Under the pieces are notes generated by a model that ran no database searches, had not been told where the DNA came from, and was given only the letters and a program-made list of their open reading frames with translations. A DNA stretch of 64,000 bases, taken from contig CM056723.1 in NCBI GenBank assembly GCA_029844215.1, positions 84,064,790 through 84,128,789 on the forward strand. Direction: 5' to 3'. This stretch comes from Przewalskia tangutica. Lineage: Eukaryota; Streptophyta; Magnoliopsida; Solanales; Solanaceae. A program made the position numbers and the translations under genes. Every line of letters starts with the position of its first letter. Position 1 is the first letter of the stretch. Positions 10,765-21,646 of this stretch are shown here, one piece after another.

Positions 10765-13700
10765 TGTTATACCGTATTTCCGAGTATGTGCGTGGGGCGT
10801 GCGTAGAAATTTGAACTTGTGATTTAGGCTTGGCCGAATTCTTTTTGTTCACAACACCCGATTAGAGTCGTTTTTCGACGAAACGTTTTAACAGCTTTCG
10901 TAGGGGAATTTACGGCTATGTCATTTTTAATTTTTGCGGATTTTTACGAGAGACGAAACATTTTGGACCAACGGGAGGGTGACATGTGTCACCCTCACAT
11001 TGGAAGCAAGGGGCGGCAACCCTTGGCCGAATTGGGCTACTTTATGGCCTTGATTTGTGCCTTGTTTTGTGCCTTGTTTTGTGGAGTGTTTTGTGGAGTA
11101 GGGTTAGGGTGCACATGGCTTGATCTTGGCCCTACACTTGCTATGCACTTGGCAAGATCTTGGCGTTGGTTGGCCTTGGCTTGTGCTATAAATACCCTCT
11201 CCCTTTGATGAATTCTTCATCCTTTCCACAAATCTTCTAAGTGTTAAAATCCCTCCTCTCCTCTTGTTGACTCTCGCCCAAGAGCCCCTCTCCCCTTTGA
11301 AAGGCCCCCTTGGCGAGCCCTCTTCCTCCTCACAGTGGTCGGTGAGAACCCCTAGCCGAGTTGCTTTCGTATAATAACCCCCATTGTGGTGTAGAAATAC
11401 TCTCAAAAGTATTGTTATAATGCCCAAATTACCTTAGCCGTATACCTTGTAGTATTCTAAGGTTATACTTATACGAAAAGCCCAGAAATACTATTATACT
11501 TCCCGTCAGTCACAAAACTGAAACCCTAGGAAAATCTCCATAGTCCGTTGGAGTATTGTGTAGAAGTTGGTTAGAACTTCTAAGGGTGGTTTAGAGCGGG
11601 TTGGAGCGCTCGGAGTTGGAGCTAAACGATTGCCCAGGATCGACTTTATACTTGGATAATTATGGGCTTATCGAGGTAAATATCTTGTCCCTCTATTGTA
11701 ATTGGAAATTACATGATTGTTAGACTATAGTTGAAGTGTACTATATATAGAACTGAACGTTGTTATCGGCAATGTCTTCTGACTTAAGCCTGAATAATAA
11801 GAAACCTTTTCGAAAGAAGAGTACTGAACTGTTTTTACATAGGACTGTATTACAGTAGACTTGTGTAGCTTTTCTGTGAGGTAGAATTGTGCACGTCCGG
11901 TTAGATGTATGAACCCCCCCCCCCCTGGTTGGCTTGATAGCCGGCCCCGATAGAGGAGGAGATTTACGCTGTTATGTTGCGGGAGAGTCTTCGAATTTTA
12001 CGTAGAATGTTCTACGAAGGGATCTAAATGTTAATAAGCGCCTTGTGGCCTTATAGGTTGAAGTACTACGATGGCGCGATCTACGGCTAGGAGTAGCCGA
12101 CGGTTTGAAGTACTTGAGCGTTTTGCTATTAGTCGATACTCGCCGCGAGGTATGTGAACCTCTTCTATCTCTTCTAGCATGATCTGTGTGAACTATGAAG
12201 TACGGTGAGCGTACGTGTGCTAAATGTATTTGATTGGTGTAAAACATAAAGTGTTATAACGGCTTTATGGGAAGTTGGTTATAATGACTTTATGTTGGTA
12301 AGAAAATACATGTGGTTTTTTTTAAGGTAACTGGTTTGAACTATAACTGGCTTGTTATGTGTTAATAAAGAACTTGAAGTATTTCAAAAGATTTTTGAAT
12401 CATTTTGAAAGAAGAAGTAATACTTGGTGTTTGAAAACTTAAGAGTTATACTAGCTTTATGGGAAGTTAGGTATAACGTCTTAAGAATGTTTTACTGATT
12501 TCGGAAATCAGAATGTGTATCGACAAACCACTGCAGCGTTAATAAAAGGAAATGTTTTAACAGATTAAGTATTATTAAAACCAGTAGAAACTTCCATCTG
12601 CATAGAAGCTAAGATGAGATAAAATGATATTTCCTAGATCATGGTCATTTGTAATAAGATTGTTATAAACGAGAATATCCTACTCACATATAAGGCTTAT
12701 GTTCTCAGATAGTTTAAAAGAGAGAATTATATTCTTAAATGAATAAGACTATGAACTACGAAACCTTTCTAAAATAAGAAACGTGAACATTTGAAATTAG
12801 GCAAACTTGGACGTTTGGATAATAATGTTGTTACTTGATTTTACAAAGATAAGTGTTTTGATTCACTTCAAAAGATAATCACTCTATTTTCATATACTAC
12901 GGGTATTGTGTGACTTTTGTGAAAGTAACGTATCTTTTAAAAAAAGTTAATGTATGAAGTACTTTGGGGATAGAAACCCGAACATGTTGACAGAGTAGAA
13001 AGTACCTTATGTGTGAATAACTTGATTGTATTGGTTTGTGATAGCCTTGTAATACCTTCGTGTTGATTTGATAAGTAATCATATTAGGATGCTACGTGTG
13101 TTAGTATTCTGTGATGTTTGTGTAAAGGGGCTTTCCCTTGATTGTGCTTATGTTGTTTAAACGTTAAACTGTTATGTTGGTATTATACCACTCACCGTGT
13201 TTTCGGGGGTTAAGTTGCCCTCCGATGCGGGGTAGACTCAGGCGGTCTGGGACCATGATTCGAGAATACCTCATGCGGGTCCTGGGGGCCTATGCGGAGC
13301 TACGAGAGTTCCAGGTTAGTGTGCGGCCTTTATGGTCATGCGGTCTATGTGGCCATGCGGACTGCGAGTCCAGGACGATGCCGGGGAGTAGCTACCCTCG
13401 ATGCGGGGTTATACCTCATGCGGGCCGATGAGATTGGCCTATGCGGAGCTGCGGAAAGTTCGAGGCTGACGCGCGACATTAGATCTGCGGGCAAGTGGCG
13501 GCTTTGATCATGTGACGATCAGACAGATCTTATAATCTGATTCATGACCTTGTTGGTGCTGTGGGTGTTAGTAGTCGGCTATGCCTTCGCTTACCTGCAT
13601 GCGGTGTTATTATGGCACGTGGGACTGGTGTTCATGTGTGTTCCTTGGTGCTTTTATATCATAAAGCTATGGCGGTGAGAAGGTATTCCACGCATGATTG

Positions 13701-14304
13701 ATGTTGTGGGCGTGAGACCCATAGTTATTATTGAGTGATGACTTTGAGGGCGTGAGTCCCTGGCTTGACATGACTGCTTATTTATTTTAAACTGTAGTTT
13801 GGTTATCATACATGTCTCCTGCTTTGTATAGACTACTATGATTTCATTTACTGATTTATTTTGATTTCACATACTAAATTTTTGTTATCGACCTCCCCGA
13901 GGCTGCGTTCATGCCGCAGTAAAGGTACACGATCATTGATCCTCGCTCTTAGGGTCACGATTCAGCGTTTGGGAAAGCTCCGTTTCTCGGAGGCTTAGCG
14001 ATGGTATAGTCCCTGTTGTTGTAGGTGTTTACATTCGGGTATGGCGGGGCCCTGTCCCGCCATTGTTGTTGTATAATTTCTTATAGGGATGTCTGTTGTG
14101 GGCAGGGTTTGTAAAAGGGATTAAACTGTTCATTTGTAAGAGTTGTTATTTATATATATGTCGAAAGGCAAGTTTTCCTCGACATCGTTTTGTACTTCAT
14201 TTGTTTCATGTATGTGTTTTATGTTCCGCTGATTACTCTGATGTTGTATCACTAGGGTGCCCGGGGTAAGGCACCAGTCACGGGCCCAGGTTCGGGTCGT
14301 GACA
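10765..14304 (+). repeat. Complete long LTR (TGACA subtype)
   Basis: It starts TGTTATACC after the polypurine tract and ends GGTCGTGACA at 14304, about 3.5 kb. Features are the palindrome GGGTGACATGTGTCACCC at 10977-10994, TATA box TATAAATA at 11187-11194, a C12 run at 11914-11925, and the conserved 'taatactatt..accagtagaaac' body. The 3' end is followed not by a primer-binding site but by sequence normally found just upstream of a 3' LTR, so an interior has been deleted at this junction. Confidence 0.85.
11187..11194 (+). promoter_or_regulatory. LTR TATA box
   Basis: TATAAATA, 193 bp downstream of the palindrome at 10977-10994. It has the same context as the other LTR copies. Confidence 0.7.
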
Positions 14305-14801
14305 TTTCATGACCTGTATAGGTAAGATTGTTCCGGATCGGGGAACAAGAGCTTGAGGCGTTAAGTGGGTCGGGTTGGGGCCATGTTGCGGGCCAACCCG
14401 CGGCCTGTTTCGAGGTGGGGTCAACTCTGGGTGGTTCCGCCAGGTGGTAGGGTCACGATGGTGCTAGGCCCAAGTTTAGATGACCATCGTATGAGTTCGT
14501 GGATATGTTCGACCAAAAGCGGATCGTGAAGGCCGGGAATGGCCTTAAGGAAGATTGAGACTAGTAAGATGACCAAGTTTGGAAGTGGTGACTCCAAAGC
14601 TTTGGGAACTAAAGCGATGGCTAAAGTGTGGTACGTATACTAAAAGAGTTCAAGTGTTAGAAGAGATGCGACAGTAAGGAAGGAAGAGAACGTGTGTTAT
14701 TTTGTGGCCAGGTGTGGCATTGGCAACTTGTTAAGAAGAACTTCATCGTTGTCCGTCTTGAGAAGGAACATTCGGGACGAATGTTTCTAAGGAGGGGAGA
14801 A
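14305..14801 (+). other. 3' interior remnant between two LTRs
   Basis: It begins TTTCATGA, matching P1 at about 4279, and runs collinear with P1 to the next LTR: 'gattgttccggatcgggg', a GCGGGCCAACCCGC dyad near 14392, 'gtgctaggcccaag', then the stem AACATTCG/CGAATGTT (14767-14785) and polypurine tract AAGGAGGGGAGAA (14789-14801). Everything from PBS to pol is absent. This is probably a deletion joining the end of one LTR to the 3' interior of an element. Confidence 0.75.
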
Positions 14802-15017
14802 TGTTATACCCCGTATTTCCAGAGTATGTACGTGAGGACGTACGAATAAAAATTGAAGCCTTAAAGTTGGCAAGGTTCGAAAATTTGGGCACAAGTGCCG
14901 AAAGGAGTCGTTTTTCGACGAAACGTTTTACTAAACATACGAAGGGAAAAATACGGCTATGTCATTTTTAAATTTTGCGGATTTTTCCGAGAGACGAAAC
15001 ATTTTGGACCAACGGGA

Positions 15018-15035
15018 GGGTGACATATGTCACCC
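15018..15035. promoter_or_regulatory. Perfect 18-bp palindrome in U3
   Basis: GGGTGACATATGTCACCC reads the same on both strands and lies 174 bp upstream of the TATA box at 15209. Related sites at matching places in other LTRs have CATGTG or CACGTG centres (10977, 42641, 42816, 5231; on - LTRs 49523, 57176, 62970). CACGTG is a plant G-box core, so bZIP or bHLH binding is possible but unproven. Confidence 0.7.
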
Positions 15036-15208
15036 TCACATTGGAAGCTTTTAGGGCGGCATTTGGACGATTGGGTGGCATGGGAGTTGGTATGATATTT
15101 TGTGCAAGTTGGTGTGGTAGATGGATAAGGTGCACATGGCTTAATCCTAGCCCTACACTTGCCTAACACTTGGATGAATCTTGGCCATTGGTTGGCCATT
15201 GCTTGACC

Positions 15209-15216
15209 TATAAATA
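15209..15216 (+). promoter_or_regulatory. LTR TATA box reading toward LINE A
   Basis: TATAAATA in the context CCTATAAATACCCC. This is the nearest intact LTR promoter upstream of LINE A. Confidence 0.7.
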
Positions 15217-17344
15217 CCCCTCTAAGTTGAAGACTTTCTTCATCCAAACTTGAGCAATCTTTCTAAGTCTCAAACTACTCCCTCCCTCTTGAGTTTCGTC
15301 CACCACACCCCCTCCCCCTTTGAGAGGCCCCTTGGCCGAAACCTACCCCCCCCCCCTAGCCTAGTTGTTTTCGTATAATACCCCCTTTGTGGTATAGAAA
15401 TACTTCTCCAAGTATTGTTATAATGCCCAAATACTTTAGCCCTTATACCTTGTAGTACTTTCCAAAGTTACCTCTATACGAAAAGCCCGGAAAATACTAT
15501 TATACTTTCCCTCAGTCACAAAAACGAAACCCTAAGGAAAATCTCCATAATTGGTTGGAGTACTAAGTAGAAGTTGTGTAGAACTTCTAAGGGTTGTTTG
15601 GAGCGGATTTGAGCACTCGGAGTAGGAGCTTAACGTTGCTCAGGATCGACTTTTAACTTGGATAATTTTGGGCTCATCGAGGTAAATACTACTGTCCTTC
15701 TATTGTAATTGGGAATTACATCGTAGTTGAATTGAAATGAATATAAGATTCATAGAAAAGAATTGAAGCGTAATAGAAGGATATTACGAATAGACTTGTA
15801 TTGAAATCACATCGAGAAGAATATAAGTAGAAGATTGAATCGTACTTACATAGGAATTTGTATTCTGATGGTGATAACCTTTATTGGTTGAATGTTCTGC
15901 AAGTAGCATGTGCTACTTAGAAGGTGGACAAGGCTAGCCGGGTTATAGCCGTGGAGCGTTTTGCTTATAGTCGATAATCGTCGCGAGGTATGTGATTCTT
16001 CCTATACTCTTGAGCATGAAGTATTTTAAAAGAATACATATAGTACGGTGAGCGTGCGTGTGGCAATGTCTTTTGACTTAAGCACGAATAATATGTATAT
16101 ATTATATGGTAGATGTCGTGTGCTAACCGAATATAGTTGTACAACAATGTCTTTTGACTTAAGCCCGAATAATAAGAACCTTGAAATATTTTAAAGGAAT
16201 ATAGATATAGTACGGTGAGCGTCGTGTGTTAGCGAATGTAGCGTTACGGCAATGTCTTTTGACTTAAGCCTGAATAATAAAGAGTCTTAAAGTATTTCAA
16301 AAGAATTAAGGAACCTTTTTGAAAGAAGAGTAATACTTGGTTTTGAAAACATAAGAGTTATACTAGCTTTATGGGAAGTTAGGTATAACGTCTTAAGAGA
16401 GATAAAAAGAATGGTTTACTGATTTTTAGAAGTTAAGAGACTTAATCTTAAAAGATAAGAGACTTGACTTAATTGTATTGATATGAAGTTTGTTAACAAT
16501 GTGAAACCTCATTCGTGAGTAATGGGTACTTGGTTTTAAAAGGAATAATGTTTTACTGATTTCGGAAATCAGAATGAGTATCGACAAACCACGGTAGCGT
16601 TAATAAAGGAAAATGTAATGAATAATGAAGTATTATTAAAACCAGTAGAAACCTCCATCTGCATAGAAACTAAGATGAGACAAAATGATATTACATTTCC
16701 TAGATCATGGCTGCTTAATAAGATTGATTATGAATAAGAATAACCTACACTCATATAAGGCATATGTCACTCAAATGTTTTAAAAGAGATTAAGACATTG
16801 AACTATGAAACTTTTCTAAAATAAAGAGCCTTGAGTAATTGAAATTAGGCAAACTGGAACCTTAGGGAAAAGAATGTGGTTGAAAAGGAAAGTGTTTTGG
16901 TTTACCTAAAAATGTGAGTCACTCTATTTTATACTACGGGTATCGGGTGACTTTTATAAAAGGAATGGATATCTTTAAAAAGGAATTTAACGTACGTAGT
17001 ACTTTAGGGTTAACACCCGGATTTTGACTTAAAAGGAAAGTACTTGAGTTGTGTATAACTTGCGTATGCTTGTTGTTGTGTAACTTGCCTATGCTTGTTG
17101 TTGTGTAACTTGCCTATGCTTGTTGTTGGGTAACTTGCCTATGCTTATTGAGATAGTCTTTGTTGTGCAAGAATTGTGTTTCTATTCTACCGCGTCTCTC
17201 GATGGAGGGCCGGTTGACTTGTTGAGAACTTACTTGGACTTACCGGCAGTGACGGAAGATTCCACGGGTACGCTTCCATTATTATTATTACATGGGCATG
17301 TCTACACCGATGATGTGGACATGTGACCATTATGGTTATTTATG

Positions 17345-17716
17345 GCGAAGTATCGTGACTTACGGTTGTGATCGGGTGCGTAGCCTGTTTTACTTGCCCC
17401 CGTCAGCTACGTGACGCAGGTGGATCTGGTATAGGTTATTGCACTTGCCACGTGTCAGCTTCGCGGCGAAGTATCGTGACTTACGGTTGTGATCGGGTGC
17501 GTAGCCTGTTTACTTGCCCCCGTCAGCTACGTGACGCAGGTGGATCTGGTATAGGTTATTGCACCTGCCACGTGTCAGCTTCGCGAGTCAGTATTTGGAT
17601 GGAGCTTCGTGACTTACGGTTGTGATCTGGTGCGTAGCCGATTCACTTGCCCCCGTCAGCTACGTGGCGCAGGTGGAGCTGGTGGAGGCTATTGCACTTG
17701 CCACGTGTCAGCTTCA
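17345..17716 (+). repeat. Three ~121-132-bp tandem units
   Basis: Units are anchored by 'tcgtgacttacggttgtgat' at 17353, 17474 and 17606. Each contains 'cttgcccccgtcagctacgtg' in shorter phrases and ends 'gccacgtgtcagctt'. I do not see this array in the other LTRs here. The open frame across it simply translates the repeat. Confidence 0.85.
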
Positions 17717-18446
17717 TGATATGGTTTCTAAGATGTGCGATGCGGTCGGATCGGTAGTTATACTTGCCGTGCGGTTTTATTGACACAGTAGGACACGGTG
17801 TTCACATATACTCCTTGGTGTTGTTATATCATGCCGCTGGCGGTGAGGAAGGAATTCCACGCACGAGTGATGATTTGGAAGGCGTGAGTCACGACTTGAT
17901 ATGATCGTTTATATGTGGTGTCTTGTAGTTTGGTTATCATACATGTCTCTGCTTTATATATCGCTATGATTTCATTTACTGATATTTCTGATTTCACATA
18001 CTTGGTACTGTTATCGACCTCCTTCGGGGGGCTGCGTTCATGCCGCAGGTAGAGTTACATCGGCTGTCGATCCCCGCTTATAGGATCACCTTTCAGCATA
18101 TTGGGAAGCTCCGTTCCTTCGGAGGCTTATCTTTGGTATGTCACCCTGAGTCTGTAGGTTCTTGTACATTCAGGGGTATGGCGGGGCCCTGTCCCGTCAT
18201 AGTTGTTGTAAAAATCTTAGAGGTCTGTAGCACTGTTGTGGGCAGGGTTGTAAGGATTGTAACTGTTCAAATGTCTATATATATATATGTTGGAAGGCAA
18301 CCGTTTTGGTTGGCCTATTTTCTTTATCTTGATCCATGTCTATTTAAATGTTTAAGTTTTTATTTCCGCTGGTTTTTCTCTGATGTTGTATCACTAGGGT
18401 GCCCGGGGTAAGGCACCAGTTACGGGCCCGGGTTCGGGTCGTGACA

Positions 18447-20732
18447 GCGGGCCACGAGGATAACAATGATACTAGGAATATGCACTCTATACAAGGATCA
18501 AGATCAGATGTGGAATACGAAGGGGTTTCTATCCCCAAAGACCCTAACGTCATTATTGAGGGTGCCGAGGCGTCACACATTAATGCCGCGGGTATCAACT
18601 TTTCACTCACAACCACGGGCCTTTATGATGGTCTGATTTCCAAGGCGGGGCAGGGGGATAACCTAGGGACATTAACTACCCCGTTTACTGAGCTAAGTCA
18701 GTTGTGTGTTCTAACGTTTTTATTGAGGGTGCCGAGGCGTCGCACATTTATGAGGCGGGTACCAATGACTCTCTCATAACACCGGGACTTTATGATGGTC
18801 TTAGTTCCAAGACGGATCAGGCGGATAATCTAGGGGCATTGACTACTCACGTTACACAAAGAGCCAAGTCAATTGTGAGAAACAAAGCTATTTCTATGTC
18901 CAAGGAGCCTAGGAACTCCATAACCATCAATAATGCGAGAGCCGAGGGGTCAGCATTGAATGATGCGGGATTCAAAGTGCCCTCTCGTGATTCAAGACAA
19001 CAACCCCAGATTTCTTTAAGTGTCACCAATGAAGCCTTCCCTACTTTAGCTAGTTTGCTAAGTGGAGGCAATCTCAAGAATCACAACACTCCTTTCGTCT
19101 TTAACACTTCATCGGATTCGAATAGAGTCTTAAACATCCCCCCTCTCTCATCTAATACCACTTCACTACTTCCTGAATTTCACAACACCTCACCCATTCT
19201 ATCTCCTCTTCCTTCTATTCCTTGAAACCAACACAAATTCCCTACCAAATGGCACGCAAATCATCTCTTCTGCGGGCCCAAGCTCACTCCCTTCTACCAT
19301 TCCTCTCCGCCTATACCTCGGATATACCTCCCAATGATTTACACACTAATGCATCTTCTAAACCACATCATATCCCTACCACGGCCACAACTCATAACAA
19401 TCTTCCCCCAAACCATGGCAAAGGTCCCTTCCCTCCTAAAAAGACTTATGCTGGAGTCTTTGCGGGAACTAGGATTGAGGCAAAAGGTATGAAGTTACAA
19501 TTTATTGAACAACAAGGGGCGGAAGTACATATAGAAGTGAGGATGAAGTTCCTTTCATAGAAACTTGGGGCTATTGCCTAATAGGTTGCTTGGGTCCTTT
19601 CAGGAAGAGAAGCATTGAATACGATTGTGAAAGGATGGGGAGTTAAATTTCATATTATACCATATGGCAAAGGCTGGACAGTGTTCAAATTCATGACGGA
19701 GGAAGAGCGCACTAATGTACTTCACGGAGGCCCTTATATGGTCTACGGGAAAACCATGATGCTCAAGGCTATCAATAAAGGAGTTCTTATAACAGATGAT
19801 TTGTTTATGGACATTCCTATTTGGGTCACTTTCCCGGACATTCCCCTTTCTATTTGGAGTGCAACGGGCCTTAGTAAGATTGCTTCACGTGTAGGAAAAC
19901 CTCTTTACACTGACCAATATACTAAGGAAAGGTCTAAAATGAACTATGCAAGAGTTCTAGTGGAAGTGGATGTTAGCAAGGAGCCGATAATGGATTTTGT
20001 CGTCAATCTCCCCGATAACAGAAGGTATACTCAAAGGGTAAACTATGAGAATTACCCAGACTTTTGCTATCATTGTGCGGCTTTTGGTCACAACCATTTG
20101 AAGTGTAGGAAGCTGAGGGATGATGTCAACAATGAAGAAGCTCCAAAAACAAGCAATACTGAGGTACCCCCTAACAACAAAGATTATTCTACTCGTTTGA
20201 AGGTCAACAAAGGTACGGGTGGAATCAACCCTCCTCCCCCTCATCCACCAACTTCTCAACATTCCGTAGATGCTGATAACTTGATGGACATTGAAGAAAC
20301 TGAGCACACAACACCTCCTGGTACCGGAAGCTTAGGAGAAGTATCACATGCCGCGGGTCCTCCGGTTTTGGGTCATTCTGGCCCACCATGTTGCGGGATT
20401 CTCTAGCAAAGTCCTCACTGCCTAATTCTCACAATGGCAGTATACAACATGTTAGGATGAGGGGTGAGTCAAAACATTCTGATTCTGAGATGCCTATGAA
20501 CCCGCCACCTTCATTGGATGAAGTGACATACAACGGTGCTACGGAAAAGGCTCAGCTTGTGTCAAGTAACGTTAACTTTGAACGCGGGGAGCATAGCTTG
20601 GCTGGTACACAAGTTATGGCTTCCAGCAACAAAGATGATGGATGGCAGGAGGTTTTGTCCAAAAAGAATGGGCAGCGGTGGGAAGCGGCGGCTAAACGCG
20701 GAGGTGCTGATAAAACCTCCTTTGTTTCCTAA
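18447..20732 (+). pseudogene. LINE A ORF1 (DUF4283/zinc-knuckle protein), 5'-truncated and frameshifted
   Basis: This is ORF1 of a plant L1-type LINE, an RNA-binding protein that packages the LINE RNA. Coding similarity starts right at the LTR end (18446), so the true N-terminus is missing. The order is: a repeated N-terminal segment (units spaced 168 bp at 18545 and 18713, both with IEGAEASHI), a linker with VTNEAFPTLASLLSG, a DUF4283-like domain at about 19440-19990 (KKTYAGVFAGTR, FMTEEERTNVLHGGPYMV), and a CCHC knuckle CYHCAAFGHNHLKC at 20065-20106. The C-terminus is AKRGGADKTSFVS. At least four frame changes break it (near 18700, 19225, 19560-19615 and 20400). Its stop overlaps the ORF2 start. 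It is homologous to LINE B ORF1. Confidence 0.85.
18545..18843 (+). repeat. Internal duplication in LINE A ORF1
   Basis: Two copies, starting 'aacgtcattattgagggtgc' at 18545 and 'aacgtttttattgagggtgc' at 18713, encode related segments with IEGAEASHI, an AG-x-N/D pattern and GLYDGL-SK. A weaker third unit (GSALNDAGFK) follows near 18950. LINE B's preserved part begins at the site equivalent to ~18959, so I cannot tell whether it had these repeats. Confidence 0.75.
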
Positions 20733-20734
20733 TG
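20730..20734 (+). promoter_or_regulatory. TAATG stop-start overlap, LINE A ORF1/ORF2
   Basis: The TAA stop of ORF1 (20730-20732) shares its last A with the ATG of ORF2 (20732-20734). LINE B has the identical arrangement at 38320-38324. In the silkworm LINE SART1 such an overlap is known to allow translation of ORF2 by termination and reinitiation; the same use here is inference. Confidence 0.7.
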
Positions 20735-21646
20735 AAAATACTTTGTTGGAATGTCCGTGGTCTTTGCGGACAAAGGGATAGGGCTGCCACGCAAGCTCTA
20801 GTGTGTAGTATCACAAAACAACATGACGCGGCTATGATTTGTCTATTGGAAACTAAGCTATCTCGGCAAGATGAGTCTTTCTACTCAAAGATTCAAAGCA
20901 TGGAAGTTTTGCTCAAATTTGGAATTCATTGGAGCGGTAGAATGCTATTACTTTGGGATCCATCCAGGGTTTGTTGCGAAGTGCTTGGTATGGACTCTCA
21001 GCATATCCATGTCCAGGCAAGTTGCAATATAACACAAGTGTCCTTCCTTGCCACATTTGTGTACCCGGTTTATAGCATCTCGGATAGAAGGATGCTTTGG
21101 CATCACCTTTCTCACTTGGGTGTTGGCATCACTAAGCCTTGGATGATTATGGGAGATTTCAACACTTATTGCTACCCTCATGATAAGGTGGGGGGTCCTC
21201 CTCTCACGCCTTATGCACTTAGGGATCTTGGAGATTTCAGGAATTCTCATGGACTAGAAGACGCTCCTTCTTCCGGTTCCTTCTACACTTGGACGAATGG
21301 TTCGATTTGGTCTAAGCTTGATAGAGTGTTGATGAATCAAAATTGGAGTGATTTGAACCTAGAATGCACAGTCAATTTCATGCCTATGGAACCTGTCCCG
21401 GACCACTGTCCTGTGATAGCCACGATTATTGCATCCTATAATGTTGGGAAACGCCCTTTCAAGTTCATGAATATGTGGCTTTCTCACCCAGCCTTTGAGA
21501 ACATTATGACTTCATGTTGGAGACAAGACATATTGGGAACTGCTCAATTCGTCCTTGCTTCCAAATTGAAAGCCTTGAAGCAACCTTTAAGGGCTTTGAA
21601 CATAAGTGACTTTGGAGGTATCGAACAAAGAGCAAAAGGGGCAAAC
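20732..21646 (+). pseudogene. LINE A ORF2, N-terminal part (APE-type endonuclease), interrupted
   Basis: ORF2 of L1-type LINEs nicks target DNA and reverse transcribes the RNA. This 5' portion is open from the ATG at 20732 to the gypsy insertion at 21646. It shows the apurinic-type endonuclease domain: KILCWNVRGLCGQRD at the start, the catalytic Glu in LLETKL (~residue 43), GDFN with its Asp codon at 21155-21157, and PDHCPVIA. All motifs look intact. The frame is cut by the Tekay element with target duplication CAAAC (21642-21646 and 32142-32146), and its continuation is at 32142. LINE B has lost the GDFN Asp; this copy has not. Confidence 0.9.
21642..21646 (+). other. Target site duplication, left copy (CAAAC)
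   Basis: CAAAC immediately precedes the LTR start TGTGAAATCC at 21647 and is repeated exactly at 32142-32146 after the 3' LTR end. Five bases is the usual Ty3/gypsy duplication. Confidence 0.9.

Larger units (their letters stand above)
14802..18446 (+). repeat. Complete long LTR abutting LINE A
   Basis: It starts TGTTATACCCC and ends GGTCGTGACA at 18446, about 3.6 kb. It carries a perfect 18-bp palindrome GGGTGACATATGTCACCC at 15018-15035, TATA box TATAAATA at 15209-15216, four 25-bp 'aacttgcctatgcttgttgttgtgt' repeats near 17047-17145, and three ~121-132-bp tandem units at 17345-17716 that other LTR copies lack. Its 3' end runs directly into LINE ORF1 coding sequence, so its element probably inserted into the LINE. 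Confidence 0.85.

Noticed and set aside
17368..17625. 85-codon frame with two identical Cys-containing halves
   Set aside because: It is explained by the 121-bp tandem units, which happen to leave the frame open, and is absent from other LTR copies.
18447..18451. GCGGG as half of a target duplication for the left-arm LTR chain
   Set aside because: The partner would lie outside the window, so no duplication can be claimed here.
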